A DNA stretch of 64,000 nucleotides from contig CM056997.1 in assembly GCA_029891345.1 (NCBI GenBank), positions 219,064,712 to 219,128,711 of the forward strand, given 5' to 3'. The position numbers were made by a program, and so were the translations under genes. This DNA comes from Dryococelus australis (Eukaryota; Arthropoda; Insecta; Phasmatodea; Phasmatidae). Below are positions 11,571-23,899 of the stretch, in pieces. Each line of letters starts with the position of its first letter. Positions within the stretch are counted from its first letter, which is position 1. The notes below the pieces were generated by a model. It saw only the letters and a program-made list of their open reading frames with translations. It was not told the origin of the DNA and made no database searches.

Positions 11571-13576
11571 TGTTGGTTGGTGAAAGGAGGTGGGCGGGGG
11601 AGTAATGGTTCCTCTCATGCACACATGCAGCCAGACAGGCGGGCAGCTCGTTTCGCGTCCTGCTCCTGGCTTGTTGACTGGTGAAAGGAGGTGGGCGGGG
11701 GAGTAATGGTTCCTCTCATGCACACATGCAGCCACACAGGCGGGCAGCTCGTTTCGCGTCCTGCTCCTGGCTTTTTGACTGGTGAAAGGAGGTGGGCGGG
11801 GGAGTAATGGTTCCTCTCATGCACACATGCAGCCACACAGGCGGGCAGCTCGTTTCGCGTCCTGCTCCTAGCTTGTTGACTAGAGAAAGGAGGTGGGCGG
11901 GGGAGTAATGGTTCCTCTCATGCACACATGCAGCCAGACAGGCGGGCAGCTCGTTTCGCGTCCTGCTCCTGGCTTGTTGACTGGTGAAAGGAGGTGGGCA
12001 GGGAGTAATGGTTCCTCTCATGCACACATGCAGCCACACAGGCGGGCAGCTCGTTTCGCGTCCTGCTCCTGGCTTTTTGACTGGTGAAAGGAGGTGGGCG
12101 GGGGAGTAATGGTTCCTCTCATGCACACATGCAGCCACACAGGCGGGCAGCTCGTTTCGCGTCCTGCTCCTAGCTTGTTGACTAGAGAAAGGAGGTGGGC
12201 GGGGGAGTAATGGTTCCTCTCATGCACACATGCAGCCACACAGGCGGGCAGCTCGTTTCGCGTCCTGCTCCTGGCTTGTTGGTTGGTGAAAGGAGGTGGG
12301 CGGGGGAGTAATGGTTCCGCTCATGCACACATGCAGCCACACAGGCGGGCAGCTCGTTTCGCGTCCTGCTCCTGGCTTGTTGAATGGTGAAAGGAGGTGG
12401 GCGGGGGAGTAATGGTTCCTCTCATGCACACATGCAGCCACACAGGCGGGCAGCTCGTTTCGCGTCCTGCTCCTGGCTTGTTGACTGGTGAAAGGAGGTG
12501 GGCGGGGGAGTAATGGTTCCTCTCATGCACACATGCAGCCACACAGGCGGGCAGCTCGTTTCGCGTCCTGCTCCTGGCTTGTTGACTGGTGAAAGGAGGT
12601 GGGCGGGGGAGTAATGGTTCCTCTCATGCACACATGCAGCCAGACAGGCGGGCAGCTCGTTTCGCGTCCTGCTCCTGGCTTGTTGGCTGGTGAAAGGAGG
12701 TGGGCGGGGGAGTAATGGTTCCTCTCATGCACACATGCAGCCAGACAGGCGGGCAGCTCGTTTCGCGTCCTGCTCCTGGCTTGTTGACTGGTGAAAGGAG
12801 GTGGACGGGGGAGTAATGGTTCCTCTCATGCACACATGCAGCCACACAGGCGGGCAGCTCGTTTCGCGTCCTGCTCCTGGCTTGTTGACTGGTGAAAGGA
12901 GGTGGCGGGTGAGTAATGGTTCCTCTCATGCACACATGCAGCCACACAGGCGGGCAGCTCGTTTCGCGTCCTGCTCCTGGCTTGTTGACTGGTGAAAGGA
13001 GGTGGACGGGGGAGTAATGGTTCCTCTCATGCACACATGCAGCCACACAGGCGGGCAGCTCGTTTCGCGTCCTGCTCCTGGCTTGTTGACTGGTGAAAGG
13101 AGGTGGGCGGGGGAGTAATGGTTCCTCTCATGCACACATGCAGCCAGACAGGCGGGCAGCTCGTTTAGCGTCCTGCTCCTGGCTTGTTGGTTGGTGAAAG
13201 GAGGTGGGCGGGGGAGTAATGGTTCCTCTCATGCACACATGCAGCCACACAGGCGGGCAGCTCGTTTCGCGTCCTGCTCCTGGCTTGTTGACTGGTGAAA
13301 GGAGGTGGGCGGGGCAGTAATGGTTCCTCTCATGCACACATGCAGCCACACAGGCGGGCAGCTCGTTTCGCGTCCTGCTCCTGGCTTGTTGACTGGTGAA
13401 AGGAGGTGGGCGGGGCAGTAATGGTTCCTCTCATGCACACATGCAGCCAGACAGGCGGGCAGCTCGTTTCGCGTCCTGCTCCTGGCTTGTTGGCTGGTGA
13501 AAGGAGGTGGGCGGGGGAGTAATGGTTCCTCTCATGCACACATGCAGCCAGACAGGCGGGCAGCTCGTTTCGCGTT
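11571..13576 (+). repeat. 101-bp GC-rich satellite, 20 copies
   Basis: The marker 'gtaatggttcc' recurs every 101 bp from about 11,600 to 13,518, giving 20 units. Units are more than 95% alike and much more GC-rich than the flanks. Two units carry small deletions (near 11,998 and 12,905). Variants recur in blocks: 'ggctttttgactgg' in units 3 and 6, and 'agcttgttgactagaga' in units 4 and 7, so a three-unit block was duplicated. The overlapping minus-strand open frames rich in HERNHYSPAHLLSPV-like text are readings of the repeat, whose period is not a multiple of three. Confidence 0.97.
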
Positions 13577-15218
13577 GAGCGACGATGCCATGTTAGTAAT
13601 GCGGCAGAGCTTTATTTGTATGGCGGGCAGTCTAGAGCTCCAAAGATCGAACATATTTATGCTTTCATAAACTACTCTTTGTAACATTAAATTCGATAGT
13701 TAATAACTTTAACGCGTATTTGTTATAATAATTTGTTCTTTTTTGTTATGATCTTAGATTATTGGAAAACGTATCGATGTGTGAACCACATTTATGAAGA
13801 GAGTCTGCGAGTGTTCACTGCGTGAGATTTTTTATTCGATCTGTTCGCCTAGATTGTGATTAGGTAGCTTTTGTACATTTTCTCACAAATTATGCACATT
13901 AGATAAATAACAATCTACGTACATCTGGAGTTTAGTATGCTTAAATTATTCACTTATAACACCTTGATTGGTAGGGTATTAACATAAGGTTGTGTATTTT
14001 TTTATGTCATCTTTGTTAATTGCTATGTTGTAAAATAAATTGTATTTCTGTTGTGGAATTTGGAACGTAATTCTTAGTGTTGAGGGAATAATTTTTTAGT
14101 GGGAATTGTATATATATATTCGTTTGCAGCAAATGTTCAAAGAGGTTGAAACTCTGGGTTGAGTACTTTTTTCATAAGGGCACAAAGGTTTGGATTTTCT
14201 TAACCCAGGTGGCTGTGTTCAGGCTTGGCGACGGAAGGAGAGAAGGTATGGTGTAGCGGGACATTCCACACCGGCAGGGCAGTGCTCTCAGCTCAGTTTC
14301 TCCTCAAACTTTGCTCTGTGCATGTGTATACCTACCCACAGTCTGCGTAATATACGTTTCAATAGTTTATTAACTTTTCATAAAACATTTTTGTCGGGAA
14401 TAATTGCATGTGTGAATTCCATTTCTAAAATTTAATCTAAGATATTTCTAAAGGGTTTCTGTTTTTGTATGCTACATGATGCGAGAGTTGCTAAGTTTGC
14501 TGCGCTAGGTCTTAATGGAAGTTGTGTTAAAATTATTTTATTCTTGGAATACGGTTAGTATTTCTGTGTGATTAAATGTTCAATATTTGTACGTGTTTAA
14601 AAATTTCATTTGAAACTTCCGTATATTTTTACCTTTTCTAAGATGTTTTGTAAATTATATGGCTTCGGAAAATAACTTTGTATGTAGTTAAAACGTTGCG
14701 TACATCAGGAGTCTATTTTTTAAATAATCCGTGTGGTTTTTTCATTAGGCTAGGATTGGTAAATGTGGATTTTCGAAGCTTGTCTCGCAAGAGTTAAACA
14801 GAAGTTGTGTCAAAAATAATTTATTTTCCGTATGTATTCTTACGCTAGGAAACTACTTTTTTGGATACATTCTTTTAAATACAAGTGAGACATTTATTTA
14901 GAAAAAAAAATATTTTTTCCTAGAGAAGTGAAATTGTGCATTAATAATTTAAACGTGGCCTTGGAGTATGTTTTTCGTTATCTGTGTTTGTTTGCGTACT
15001 AATTCTTTAATTTCATTTGAAACATTTGACGTTGAAGGAGACGTGATTAATTAGTTTGTGGATAAATAATAACTCATTAAAAGTAGATTGGTAGGAAAAT
15101 AGCTTATTCAACATTTTTGCATCGTAAGACATTTATTTGTGATGTATTGAATACAAAACAATGTCCGTCATAACCTGAGTCGACTTTGTGATGGAGGCTG
15201 AAGCAGGCGTTGCCTCTG
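13577..15218. other. Unassigned sequence; part related to 11,380-11,560
   Basis: The segment at about 14,040-14,215 matches 11,380-11,560 in order ('gcaaatgtt', 'gagtactttttt', 'gggcacaaagg'). The satellite therefore lies between two copies of one sequence. The rest is AT-rich with no gene recognised. Confidence 0.45.
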
Positions 15219-15219
15219 T

Positions 15220-16490
15220 TTGCCCCCAACATCTCGCTCAGCTTATAATTCGCCGCATGTGCTACACTGAACTCACTCCTGCACCGATTTCCCAAGTGAA
15301 CGGACGTGTTCCCTCTATTATATTATAAACATTTAATGTAATGTACGTGTCTATTCTAAATATAAACAACTGTGTTTTGAATTTATAACTCGCGTTTGTT
15401 AATTACTTCAAACTATGTCGACTAGTGTGTTTTAATTCGTGTCGTGTAATTTGTTCTGTCTTTATTATATATTGCTACGGAAATTGCTTTGTTTAGCTAC
15501 GTTGTAGGTACAATAATATTAACTTGTTGCTCGCATTATTATAATACCAGGATAGCTGGGCCGGTCATTGTGTTTTCACGTGGAAATATACTCTGTTGTC
15601 TGTAATACATTCGTAATTTGCGATTCCTAAGTATTTTATTCATGTACATTTATTCTGTCGTGAATTATATATTGCTAGGGAAATACTTGTTCATATATAT
15701 TAAATGTTCGTTGTTTCATTCATATCGTATGTTTTAAACATAATATTTATCGATTTATAAAGTCTTTCAATAAGTAATTTTTAAATTTTTTCCATTTGTG
15801 CTAGTCAAGTAGTTGCGTACTAGTCTCTGTTGTTTGTCATATATTATATTCTTTACATATAGGAGGGGTTAGTAAAATGCCGTTGTTGACGTAAATCATA
15901 TTCTGGTCACTTTTCATTTAATTGATTTTCAAACAAAATATTTCGTTATTTCCACCATTACCTTAGTCGACATTCAGGCGCCGGCCAATTGAAGCAGATG
16001 TTTCTAGTGATTCTCTCTCTTCCTCAGTCGCCTGTCACAGGAAGCAAATCCTTAATATCATAAAAATAATAATACACAATACCTATATACACCTCTTCCC
16101 TAACACATCACACCTTAGTACAACGCCGGACATCCGAGCATCAGCATCTATCATGCTGCTCCCCACCCAAAAAAAAAATATAAAAAAATAAAGAAAAACC
16201 CTTAGCACACGATTTCACAAAACTATACACTTATCAGTTCACACAAAATTTAAAAAAAATTATAAAATAAATTTGATCAAAGTTATTCCATCAAACTACT
16301 TTCATCAAACAATCAAATATTATTGCATTGAGATTAGCGGATTAACACTATTAATAATTTTGATCCGATTAAGATTGGATTAGTTCCCGGATTATTGGGT
16401 AAATTAATTTGATATCAAATCGATATTCCGATTAATCCAAAGTGGCCTAGGATCGGCATGACCCCTAATACTCACTTGATTGTTAAAATT
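15220..16490 (+). repeat. 1.2-kb dispersed repeat, copy 2
   Basis: This is the direct-orientation partner of 7,551-8,785, with substitutions and small indels throughout and the same end ('cctaggatcggcatgacccc'). The two copies start TG and can be read as ending CA, which is LTR-like. However, the intervening DNA has no gag or pol and the flanks show no target duplication. Confidence 0.75.
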
Positions 16491-17164
16491 CAAAATTATT
16501 TTTACACATTCCGTACTAAGATTTTGAAAAACCTACTGTTATGTATTCGTGTCGTTAAAAAAATTGATTTTTATTGGTTAAAATTTTCTAAAGAATTCCG
16601 ATTACACGCACATCAACTCTACAATACATCTAGCGAAGTAGCCAGCTTACGTCGCATATGCATTTGCTTTGAAATATTGGAATATGATCCTTTTCCCGAG
16701 TCAACTCGATTTTATTTCTCGTTTCTATATGGTGCTTGGTCGATTGTTGAACCACAAAACTTCCCTACCTTTGCTGCGACCTTGTTTCGGTTCGACCCCC
16801 CGCCGAGAGGTACAAATGAAAGCACTACTCATTAGATATTTTGTTACCCTGGGCTGCGGAGGAATTGGAGAAACGTGGGAGGAGGTGAAGAGGGAGTGAG
16901 ATGAATGTCTGGATGGCCGGAATGGAGAGGTAAGAGACAGCTAGTGGTGCAGACTTCCAGGACCACATTACTCATCGACGGGAGGCCGCGAGATTACGTT
17001 CTATACCTGAGCTATCCGCGCACCATCAAAAACCCTTCAACAAATTTCTTACATAATATTTTTTTATGTATATTCGTAATGGTATTTTACGTAAGAAAAG
17101 ATACACAGACTACAGGAACTGCTCGTGACCATGTGCAACCATTTCTGCCAACGAGTTAGCTCGC
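16491..17164. other. Unassigned sequence
   Basis: An open frame of 125 codons (16,458-16,835) begins inside the repeat end and lacks any motif. No gene is supported. Confidence 0.3.
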
Positions 17165-17290
17165 GTGGCGTTATTCGGACGGTTCTGAACATCGAGTTAC
17201 TGAGAGCCGATGAGGGTAAAGCGAGGTAAATAGGGAGCTGCGCCGTCCAGCTGCAACGTCTGGCACGATTCCCACATGTGAAAGTCACAT
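17165..17290 (-). repeat. SINE, family 1 (minus, partial)
   Basis: Minus-strand order: 'cccacatgtgggaatcgtgc', 'gccagacgttgcag', 'ctacccatttacctcgc', 'tcagtaactcgatgttcag'. The tRNA-like head is missing. Confidence 0.65.
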
Positions 17291-18054
17291 GTGGGAGAGA
17301 GAGAGAGAGAAAGCGATAGAGACTTGAATAGTTTTAGCTGAATTAAAAACCCATACGGAGGTAATAAAAGAGAATATTGAAATAATTAATTTACATAAAT
17401 TTGTGCTATAACTTACTATGTAAATATGCGTTATAGATCAATAATGCTAACACAAAAACAGTTAAATTTAGAACACGGAAAATGGTTACTGAGCAGCTTG
17501 CATGTCCACTCTGCCCTACATTTTTTTTACGTTTGGGATGCCAGCTGGGGCGCCATAGTTGCGGTTTCAAATCCCGGGGAAAACATCAACATATGTTCTG
17601 TTTTTAAATTTTTGTTAATTTACTTTGTAAGCTATTCCCATCCATCAGTAGCATATAGTGGTAACCGCACATGACAAAAATGTTCACCGAAGTGACTGTC
17701 GAATTATCCGTTTGATAGCATTCTGTTTGCACACACGGACTGCCCTGGAATAGTGAAAATGCAGCTAGTTTAGAAGAAATAGTAGTTTCAATTCAGCTTT
17801 AACAGTATTATTAAGGTTGTGTAATATAATCTACAATTATATGAATGCTCTAATAAAAACCACTAATTATACCTAACGTATGATTACGATTGTACTTAGA
17901 ACGAAAGGTAGTTAAAAGTGAGTTCTGTAAATATAGATTCGTGACTTTGCCCCAGCTGATTCAACAAGATAGTTCAGCTGACCGCCACTGCATTATAATT
18001 AGCGCTACCGTGTGACGGCACGACTCTTCTAGTGCGAAAAGAAATCAGTTGCTT

Positions 18055-18330
18055 TATTCTTGTGTTGTGGTGGTTAGCCTGCTCGCCTTCCACTTAGGCG
18101 AACCGGGAACGATTCCCAGCGGGGTCACTCCCGGATCTTCGCATGTGGGGATCGTGCTGGACGATGTCATTGTTCGGCGGGATTTCTCGGGGACCTCCCG
18201 TTTCCTCCGCCCTTTCATTTCGGCGCTGCTCTATACTCACCTCGCTTCACCCACATCGGCTCTCAAGACCTCGATGTTAAGAACCGCCCAAATCACTTCA
18301 CTCAACTGCAAAAAGAGTGCATCTCACTAA
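18055..18330 (+). repeat. tRNA-derived SINE, family 1 (well preserved)
   Basis: The head 'gtggttagcctgctcgcctt' and B-box-like 'gggaacgattcccagc' are followed by 'atcgtgctggacgatgtca', 'ggcgggatttctcgggga', 'ccctttcatttcggcgctg' and 'ctctcaagacctcgatgtta'. It is the clearest copy for defining the family. The 93-codon frame over it is a by-product. Confidence 0.85.
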
Positions 18331-18349
18331 TCCTGTCCGAGGTTAGGGC

Positions 18350-18600
18350 AACAGAGTAGACAAGTACACAGAGACGAAAGGCGTGGCGGTTATTTTCATG
18401 TGGGTGTACCCGTTCTCTATTAGCTATGCGAGGCTCTTGGAACAAGCTTTTAGACTGGTTGGCTACTTCATGATTCCAAAGATTCCCTATCGGCTGGCCT
18501 ACCTGCTAGCAATCATGTTACAAGTGCTGATAGGCGGTCGGCGCTCAGTAGATCGGATCTGGGTTGGGATCGAGTCATCATGGTGCAGTAATAAATAAAG
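18350..18600 (+). repeat. Dispersed repeat shared with 10,318-10,599
   Basis: See the matched copy: 'agtacacagagacg', 'ggcgtggcggtt', 'gggtgtacccgttctct', 'gaggctct', 'ttggctact', 'ccctatcggctggcctacc' are in the same order. Confidence 0.65.
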
Positions 18601-18714
18601 TCCAACATTTTTGGCTGGAGCTCAGATCATCAGAAGTTTTTCTACACTATGTGTTCAACATGCCTTCTAAATCATTTTAACTTTTGAAGTCATATAATGT
18701 CAGGAGACTTGCAG

Positions 18715-18950
18715 GAGCTCGAATGAGTGAATGAATGAAGAGATTTGAGTGGCTCTTAACAGCGAGGTCTTGAAAGCTGATGTAGGAGATTGAGGCGAGT
18801 ATGGGATAGCACCAGAATGAAATGGCGGGGAAAAGGGAGAATCCCGAAAAATCCCACCTAACACTGACATCGTCCGGTATGAATCCCACATGCCAAAATT
18901 CGCGAGTGACCCGGCCGGGGGATTGAACAAGGTACCCCATGGTGTGGAAC
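18715..18950 (-). repeat. SINE, family 1 (minus)
   Basis: On the minus strand: B-box-like 'gttcaatcccccggccggg', 'atgtgggattcataccggac', 'tgggatttttcgggattctc', 'ccatttcattctggtgct', 'ctttcaagacctcgctgtt'. It ends 190 bp before the giant palindrome. Confidence 0.75.
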
Positions 18951-19138
18951 TTGATATTTTGAGGAACTACAGAGTATTCCATTTATCTACTTAGATTCTG
19001 TGCTTGGGTGAAATTTTTCGCAGTCCTCACATAACTACAGTAAAATTGAATATATTTTTCTTAAACAACCTTAAAATGTATACTTAATGTTTCAATAAAG
19101 TATATTTTGTCTGAATTACCAAATTAGTAAAAGCCTTC

Positions 19139-19590
19139 AGTATTCTAAAGAGGAGACTTCTGGGACAGGGGGCTCGGGACTCATGACCTTGCGGACTGTC
19201 CCCAGCCTCGTATGGTATCGCCATGGGGTAAAAAAATTCCTTGTTTCCTTTTTTCCCTCAAAAAACCGAATATCACTTCCGACGATGGCGGCCATCTTTG
19301 CAGATTATGCCGGCAGCCATTTTTTGCCCTATTTAGCATAATCCAGAGGATGATCCTTCAAGGTGGCAAATGACTCATGTGGGATGAAGGACTTCACCAC
19401 AATACCGTCATCTTGGATCCCGAACACCAGTGACCAACAGTATGGTGGCTGCAGTAGAACTGGCGGCCAGCTGAAGATGTCAGCCAATTTGGCGGCCAGT
19501 GACAGGCATCAAGTCGACCAGAATTTCTCGAAAATTCATTTCGGATCTCGTGCGCTACTGCCTCCCCCTGAAGTCAGTGTACATAACACT
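19139..19590. repeat. Left terminal block of the palindrome
   Basis: This matches the reverse complement of 35,800-36,298 over its length, including 'gcagccattttttgcc', 'agcataatc', 'atcttggatcccga' and 'tcatttcggatctcgtgc'. The 82-codon frame at 19,363 has a counterpart on the minus strand at 35,825-36,019. Both are readings of this conserved terminal block and no domain is recognised. Confidence 0.8.
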
Positions 19591-21240
19591 TATAAGCATA
19601 GTTGGCTGTAATTTCTGTACCTTTTAAGTTAAAGTTGTCAGATAATAACATTGTCATCAACCCCGACTATGAGAATGGACGGGAGGTTAAGTATGGCCTA
19701 TAGGCATAGTCGGCTGTAATTTCCGAACCGTTTAAGCTATATATGTCAAACTAATAACATAGGCATCAAGCCAGACTATGAGAAGGGTCGCAATGTCAAG
19801 TATGGCCTATGTCCACTTAAAAGCATAGTTGGCTGTAATTACTGAACCAATGGAAATACAGCTACCAAATTCATAATATTTGCATGATTTCCGACTATTA
19901 GAATAAGCAAAGTACAAGCAAAGTGTACTGTAATTTCCAAACCAATTATGATATAGTTGCCAATCACATAGCATGAGCATCGCCCCAGATAATGGGAAGA
20001 TACGAGTGGTTAAAATATTGCATATGTTTGATATAAGCATAGTTGGCTATAATTTCCGAACTAGTTATGTTATAGTCATCAAATTCATAACATGAGCATC
20101 GCTCCAGATGATGATAATAGGTGAGTGGTCAGTTATGTCCTATGTCACCTTATAAGTGTAGTCGGTTGTGATTTCCGAACCATTTAAGTTATAGTTGTAA
20201 AATTCATAACATGGAAATCGCCCCAGTCGAGGAGAAGAGACGAGTGGTCAAGTATGATCAATGTAGACTTATAAGCATGGTTGACTGTCATTTCAAAACA
20301 TTAAAGTTAATTTCATCAAATTTATAATATGGGCATCGCCCCAGACAACGAAAAAGGATCGAGGGATCAAGTATGACTTATGTCTGCATATAAGAATAGA
20401 TGGCTATAATTTCCGAATCATTAGTTCTAGTTTTCAACTCCATAACATGGGCATTACCCAGATGATCTGAAGAGTCGAGGGGTCAAGTTTGCTCCCTGTC
20501 GACTTATAAGCATAGTTGGTTGTAATTTCTGAATCATGTGAGACACAACTACTAAATTCATAACATCTACATCACCCCAGATGACGAGAAGACTCACAAT
20601 GACAAGTGTGAGTCATATGATAACTTATAAACATAGTTGGCTGTAATATCTAAACTGTTCGCGATATAGTAGTCAAATACATAATATGGGCATCAAACTA
20701 GATGACTTACAAGGCCAAATATATCCTATATCTACCAATATGCATAGTTTGCTGTAATTTACGAACCACCATTGATATAGTTGTCGAATTCATGACATAG
20801 ACACCACCCCAGAAGGGTTGCAGAATCAAGTAAACTATATGTTGGTGTGCAAGCATAGTTGGCTGTAAGTTCCGAACCATTTAAGATATTTAGTGTTTGA
20901 AATCATAACTTAGGCTACCACACAACTTCAAACAATGGACAGGAAGCGAGAGATCCAGTATTATGCATGTTTTCCTATACGAATAGTCGTCGGTAAATTC
21001 CGAAGCATTTAAGATATAGTGGCCAAAACTATAACATAGGCACCACCACTCCAGACAGTATAAAATTATCAAGGGGTTAAGTTTGACCCATTGCTACATT
21101 TAAGAATAGTTGGTTGTAATTAGCACACCCTTTGAGATACAACTACCAACACCATTGCTTAGACATTGCCCCAGAAGACAAGAAGAACCAACATGTCAAG
21201 TATGACCTACAAGTACACACACAATTGTAGTTCGCAATTA
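19590..21240 (+). repeat. ~120-bp minisatellite, left arm (about 14 units)
   Basis: Each unit carries 'gcatagttggctgtaattt', 'ccgaaccatttaagatatag', 'aattcataacatgggcatc', 'gccccagatgatgagaag' and 'gtcaagtatgacctatgtc', well diverged between units. The reversed array fills 34,000-35,800. The array is not a source of the open frames that cross it. Confidence 0.93.
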
Positions 21241-21959
21241 ATCGCCAGCATCTGAAATAGACTTGATGAAAAAATCTCACATCCCCTAATATTACTGATA
21301 TATATACATATATACAATGCTCTCAGCCATGTTGACATGGAAACAATACTTCTGCCACAAGCTCAAAAAAAAAAAAATTTATAAATTTAACTGTTAAGGC
21401 TGTAGACACACACGAATTTATTAAATCCACTTTTTTATCTCCGGCCTGTACTCGTCTACCTAAGCAAGTAATAATTCCAGACAGTCATACCGGAACCTCC
21501 AATGCCTGTACTTACTTCCAGACAGTTTGTTAGTACTACCACATCACTAGGGTCCTGGGGGGCCAGCCTGGCACTCATTCATTGTCGTCGTCGCCTCCAT
21601 GTACTGAGACTTCAATATACGTAGGTAATTAGTAGTCACTCGGTACTTTGCAATGCATATGCAGTCAGCGCTAGACAACCGAGTACTACAGATACAACAA
21701 CACATGCTAGAGTGATAAGCGTCCTATTATTAGTATCACGAAACAAACTAGCCTGTGGTGCAAGTAAATAAGAGGTATCACAACACACACACACATTTGC
21801 ATTAAGAGCAGAAGAGGATTACCTTGTGCACGGGTAGGAGCATGGTCGTACACACTCGCCAGACATGTGTCAATGCCAATTATGCCTATGACAGACATTG
21901 CATGATTAGGATAAGAAAATACACACATGGACTGACACAGTCGCTAAAAAGAAACAATG

Positions 21960-22045
21960 CAGGAGGAGGTGCAGGTAATCATTCTGGCTTCAATTTCTGT
22001 TAGCAGTCTGGTACATTGACCACTCAACCACCGCCATTCCATGAT
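21960..22045 (-). pseudogene. tRNA-Ser-like fragment (left arm)
   Basis: The minus strand reads 'ggtggttgagtggtcaatg' with an A box, then 'gactgctaac' in the place of a GCU anticodon arm. The T arm is not recognisable. The right-arm counterpart is at 33,195-33,290. It probably derives from a SINE head rather than a working tRNA. Confidence 0.5.
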
Positions 22046-22296
22046 AGGTGTGTTCGGAGATGAAATAGCATACATATTGGTTCGCCACACATGACAGCCA
22101 ATGTGCGGGTAGGAGAAGAAATATGTGTACTTGCAAAAACGAATTACCCATGAATCACTAATACCATGCAGATGAGAGGTTTATTTCACCTTACCTGGTG
22201 TAGCAGTGAATACCTGTAGGCCAAGAGCACATTTCGTCATCGACGTGACCTTGCTGGAAGCAGAGACCCTAATGATTGGTCCCACCTTTCTGTGCA

Positions 22297-22298
<2 letters not shown>

Positions 22299-22333
<35 letters not shown>
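22299..22333. repeat. (TA)n microsatellite, left arm only
   Basis: This is a pure TA tract. The corresponding right-arm position near 32,940 reads 'acatatatctacc', so the expansion happened after the arms separated. Confidence 0.95.
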
Positions 22334-22337
<4 letters not shown>

Positions 22338-22396
22338 CGACTAAGTATTGCATTCCTACCACCTCTTCTTGTCAAAAACACATGCTTACTGGTATA

Positions 22397-22515
22397 TTAT
22401 TGAAAAGAAGTAATACATCTACCTTGAAGGTGGTGGAAATGGTGAACTATCCTCGAGGTATCGCAGGTTCGATTCCCATAGAGATTGGTAATAATAATAA
22501 TAATACAAGTCATCG
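22397..22515 (+). repeat. tRNA-like block shared by both arms
   Basis: It contains a B-box-like 'gcaggttcgattcccat' followed by an (AAT)n tail, typical of the end of a SINE head. The mirrored copy is at 32,765-32,885 on the minus strand ('gcaggattgattcacat'). Confidence 0.55.
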
Positions 22516-22606
22516 TAAAAGCTGCAATTGGACGCTTGCACACAAGACGCAAGTGGAAGCAAGGGCCCTCCCACTTCTGCCAAAAAAGTCATGAAGAGCG
22601 TAGCTG

Positions 22607-22626
22607 CCATTGTCTACAACAGTGTT
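22607..22626. other. Empty SINE insertion site
   Basis: This is the left-arm equivalent of the position where a SINE interrupts the right arm (32,361-32,622). Here the sequence continues without the insert or the duplicated target. Confidence 0.8.
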
Positions 22627-22873
22627 CATAGCTACATACAGTCATACTCAGTCCCCTACGTGCACTCGCATACCAAGTCCATCACACACACAATTAGAAA
22701 TAGTCAAATGCTTACTCTGTGTGCTTTCATTTTCTCCAGTCGTCCACTAGAGTGCAAAAAAGGAAATGTAAATACCTACAAATCTGTGCTTATTATACAA
22801 GAAACAGCTAGAAAAGACCATACATTGTTTGTCATTCGACAAAAGCTATGTAATTCAATCGCTAATCCAAATT

Positions 22874-23300
22874 GTCAGGTTGGCTGAACAACTAAATTTA
22901 AGCTCTCATTCCAGTAAAGGGAGTGCAGTTTCAAATCCCCACACCTGGCACATTTTTTATGTTCAGTCATATAATGTTTTCCTGTAAAGGCACCATTGGT
23001 TCGAATCCCACACCTAACACATACTCTTTCAATGAGTCAATCGAGGTGGTCAATAGTAATTGTATTATGCTTCCTTGTGGATTTATTTGAAGGTTTTTCC
23101 TCACTGTGTTTCCTTTCCTTCCTTGCTGATGAAAATTTTCTTTTTTACCATGTTCGATAAGGATTAGGAGAGTGCAAAAAGCGAGGCACAGATGCACGAG
23201 CTCTCTCTGGCTAATTCCTAGTTCGAGCTCTGCCTGAATCTTGAGCCAGTTGAGAGTGGATACTTGTGTAGGTCAGCAGCTACACAACACATGCTACAAA
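22874..23300 (+). repeat. tRNA-Leu-derived SINE, family 2 (decayed, left arm)
   Basis: A tRNA-Leu-like head (22,874-22,950) is followed by a second 3' half ('ggttcgaatcccacacct' near 22,995). The body then has 'ttccttgctgatg', 'tcgataaggatta', 'gagctctctctggct', 'gttcgagctctg' and 'gtgtaggtcagcagctacac'. The tail matches the right arm at 32,231-32,345 in reverse. A second copy of the same family lies at 26,952-27,240. Confidence 0.65.
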
Positions 23301-23383
23301 AAAATGTGTTTTAATGTAATTATTTACACGCATAACCAATTCATACACACATAAATATATATCTATTATATCAATAAATAAAG

Positions 23384-23560
23384 CCTCTGATTCTAAGTTC
23401 AATAATAATTGAATTCATCCCTCCGATGACAGAAATATATCCACCTCTCTGTGAGGAAACCAACAAACTTAGTCTTTTAACTAGGTCATTGGGGTCTTCG
23501 GAATCATGTGTACACCTTCACTTGACATATGGCAGAACTTGATCGTCATCAGAAGAATAT
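23384..23560 (-). pseudogene. Polinton-associated ORF, C-terminal part (left arm copy)
   Basis: On the minus strand, from about 23,560 downward, the frame reads DPNDLVKRLSLLVSSQ, a gap of a few residues, then GGMNSIIIEL and a stop. This is the C-terminal signature of a protein found in arthropod Polintons (function unknown to me). The same text, mirrored and slightly different, is in the right arm at 31,862-32,122, and a more distant relative lies at 46,772-47,354. At least one in-frame stop lies just upstream. It belongs to a decayed gene series read away from the palindrome axis. Confidence 0.65.
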
Positions 23561-23899
23561 GCATCTACAAATTTTTTTGGTTCTTAGCATCCTAGGTAGC
23601 TCCATTGGTGGTTACTTACATAGGTGTTGTGCAGGATTGTTGTTGTTGTCATTGTTTAAACATACTGAAGATCCATATGGTTCACGCCCTGCATCACCCA
23701 TAGTTCTCTCTTCACATGTTGGTTTGGAACACCATGCAGGCACATGTAATGATATGAGAGCTCAAACAAACGATTGTTCACATTATGAATAAGCAGGAAG
23801 GTTAGCCTTGATGTGTGACAATGCATGCTGCCTCGTGTCAAGTAAAGGTGCATTATATTCACACATACCAGTGTCTTTTGAGAGTATAGCCTTTATCGA

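Noticed and set aside
11451-13539. A series of 69-140 aa minus-strand open frames with nearly identical sequence
   Set aside because: They are readings of the 101-bp satellite. The period is not a multiple of three and the frames only stay open by chance of the repeat.
7551-16490. An LTR retrotransposon with 1.2-kb LTRs
   Set aside because: The repeats can be read as TG...CA, but there is no gag/pol, primer-binding site, polypurine tract or target duplication, and the interior is satellites and an unrelated inverted-repeat arm.
16458-16899. Overlapping 125-aa and 76-aa plus-strand frames
   Set aside because: They begin inside the end of a dispersed repeat and show no domain or codon pattern that would support a gene.
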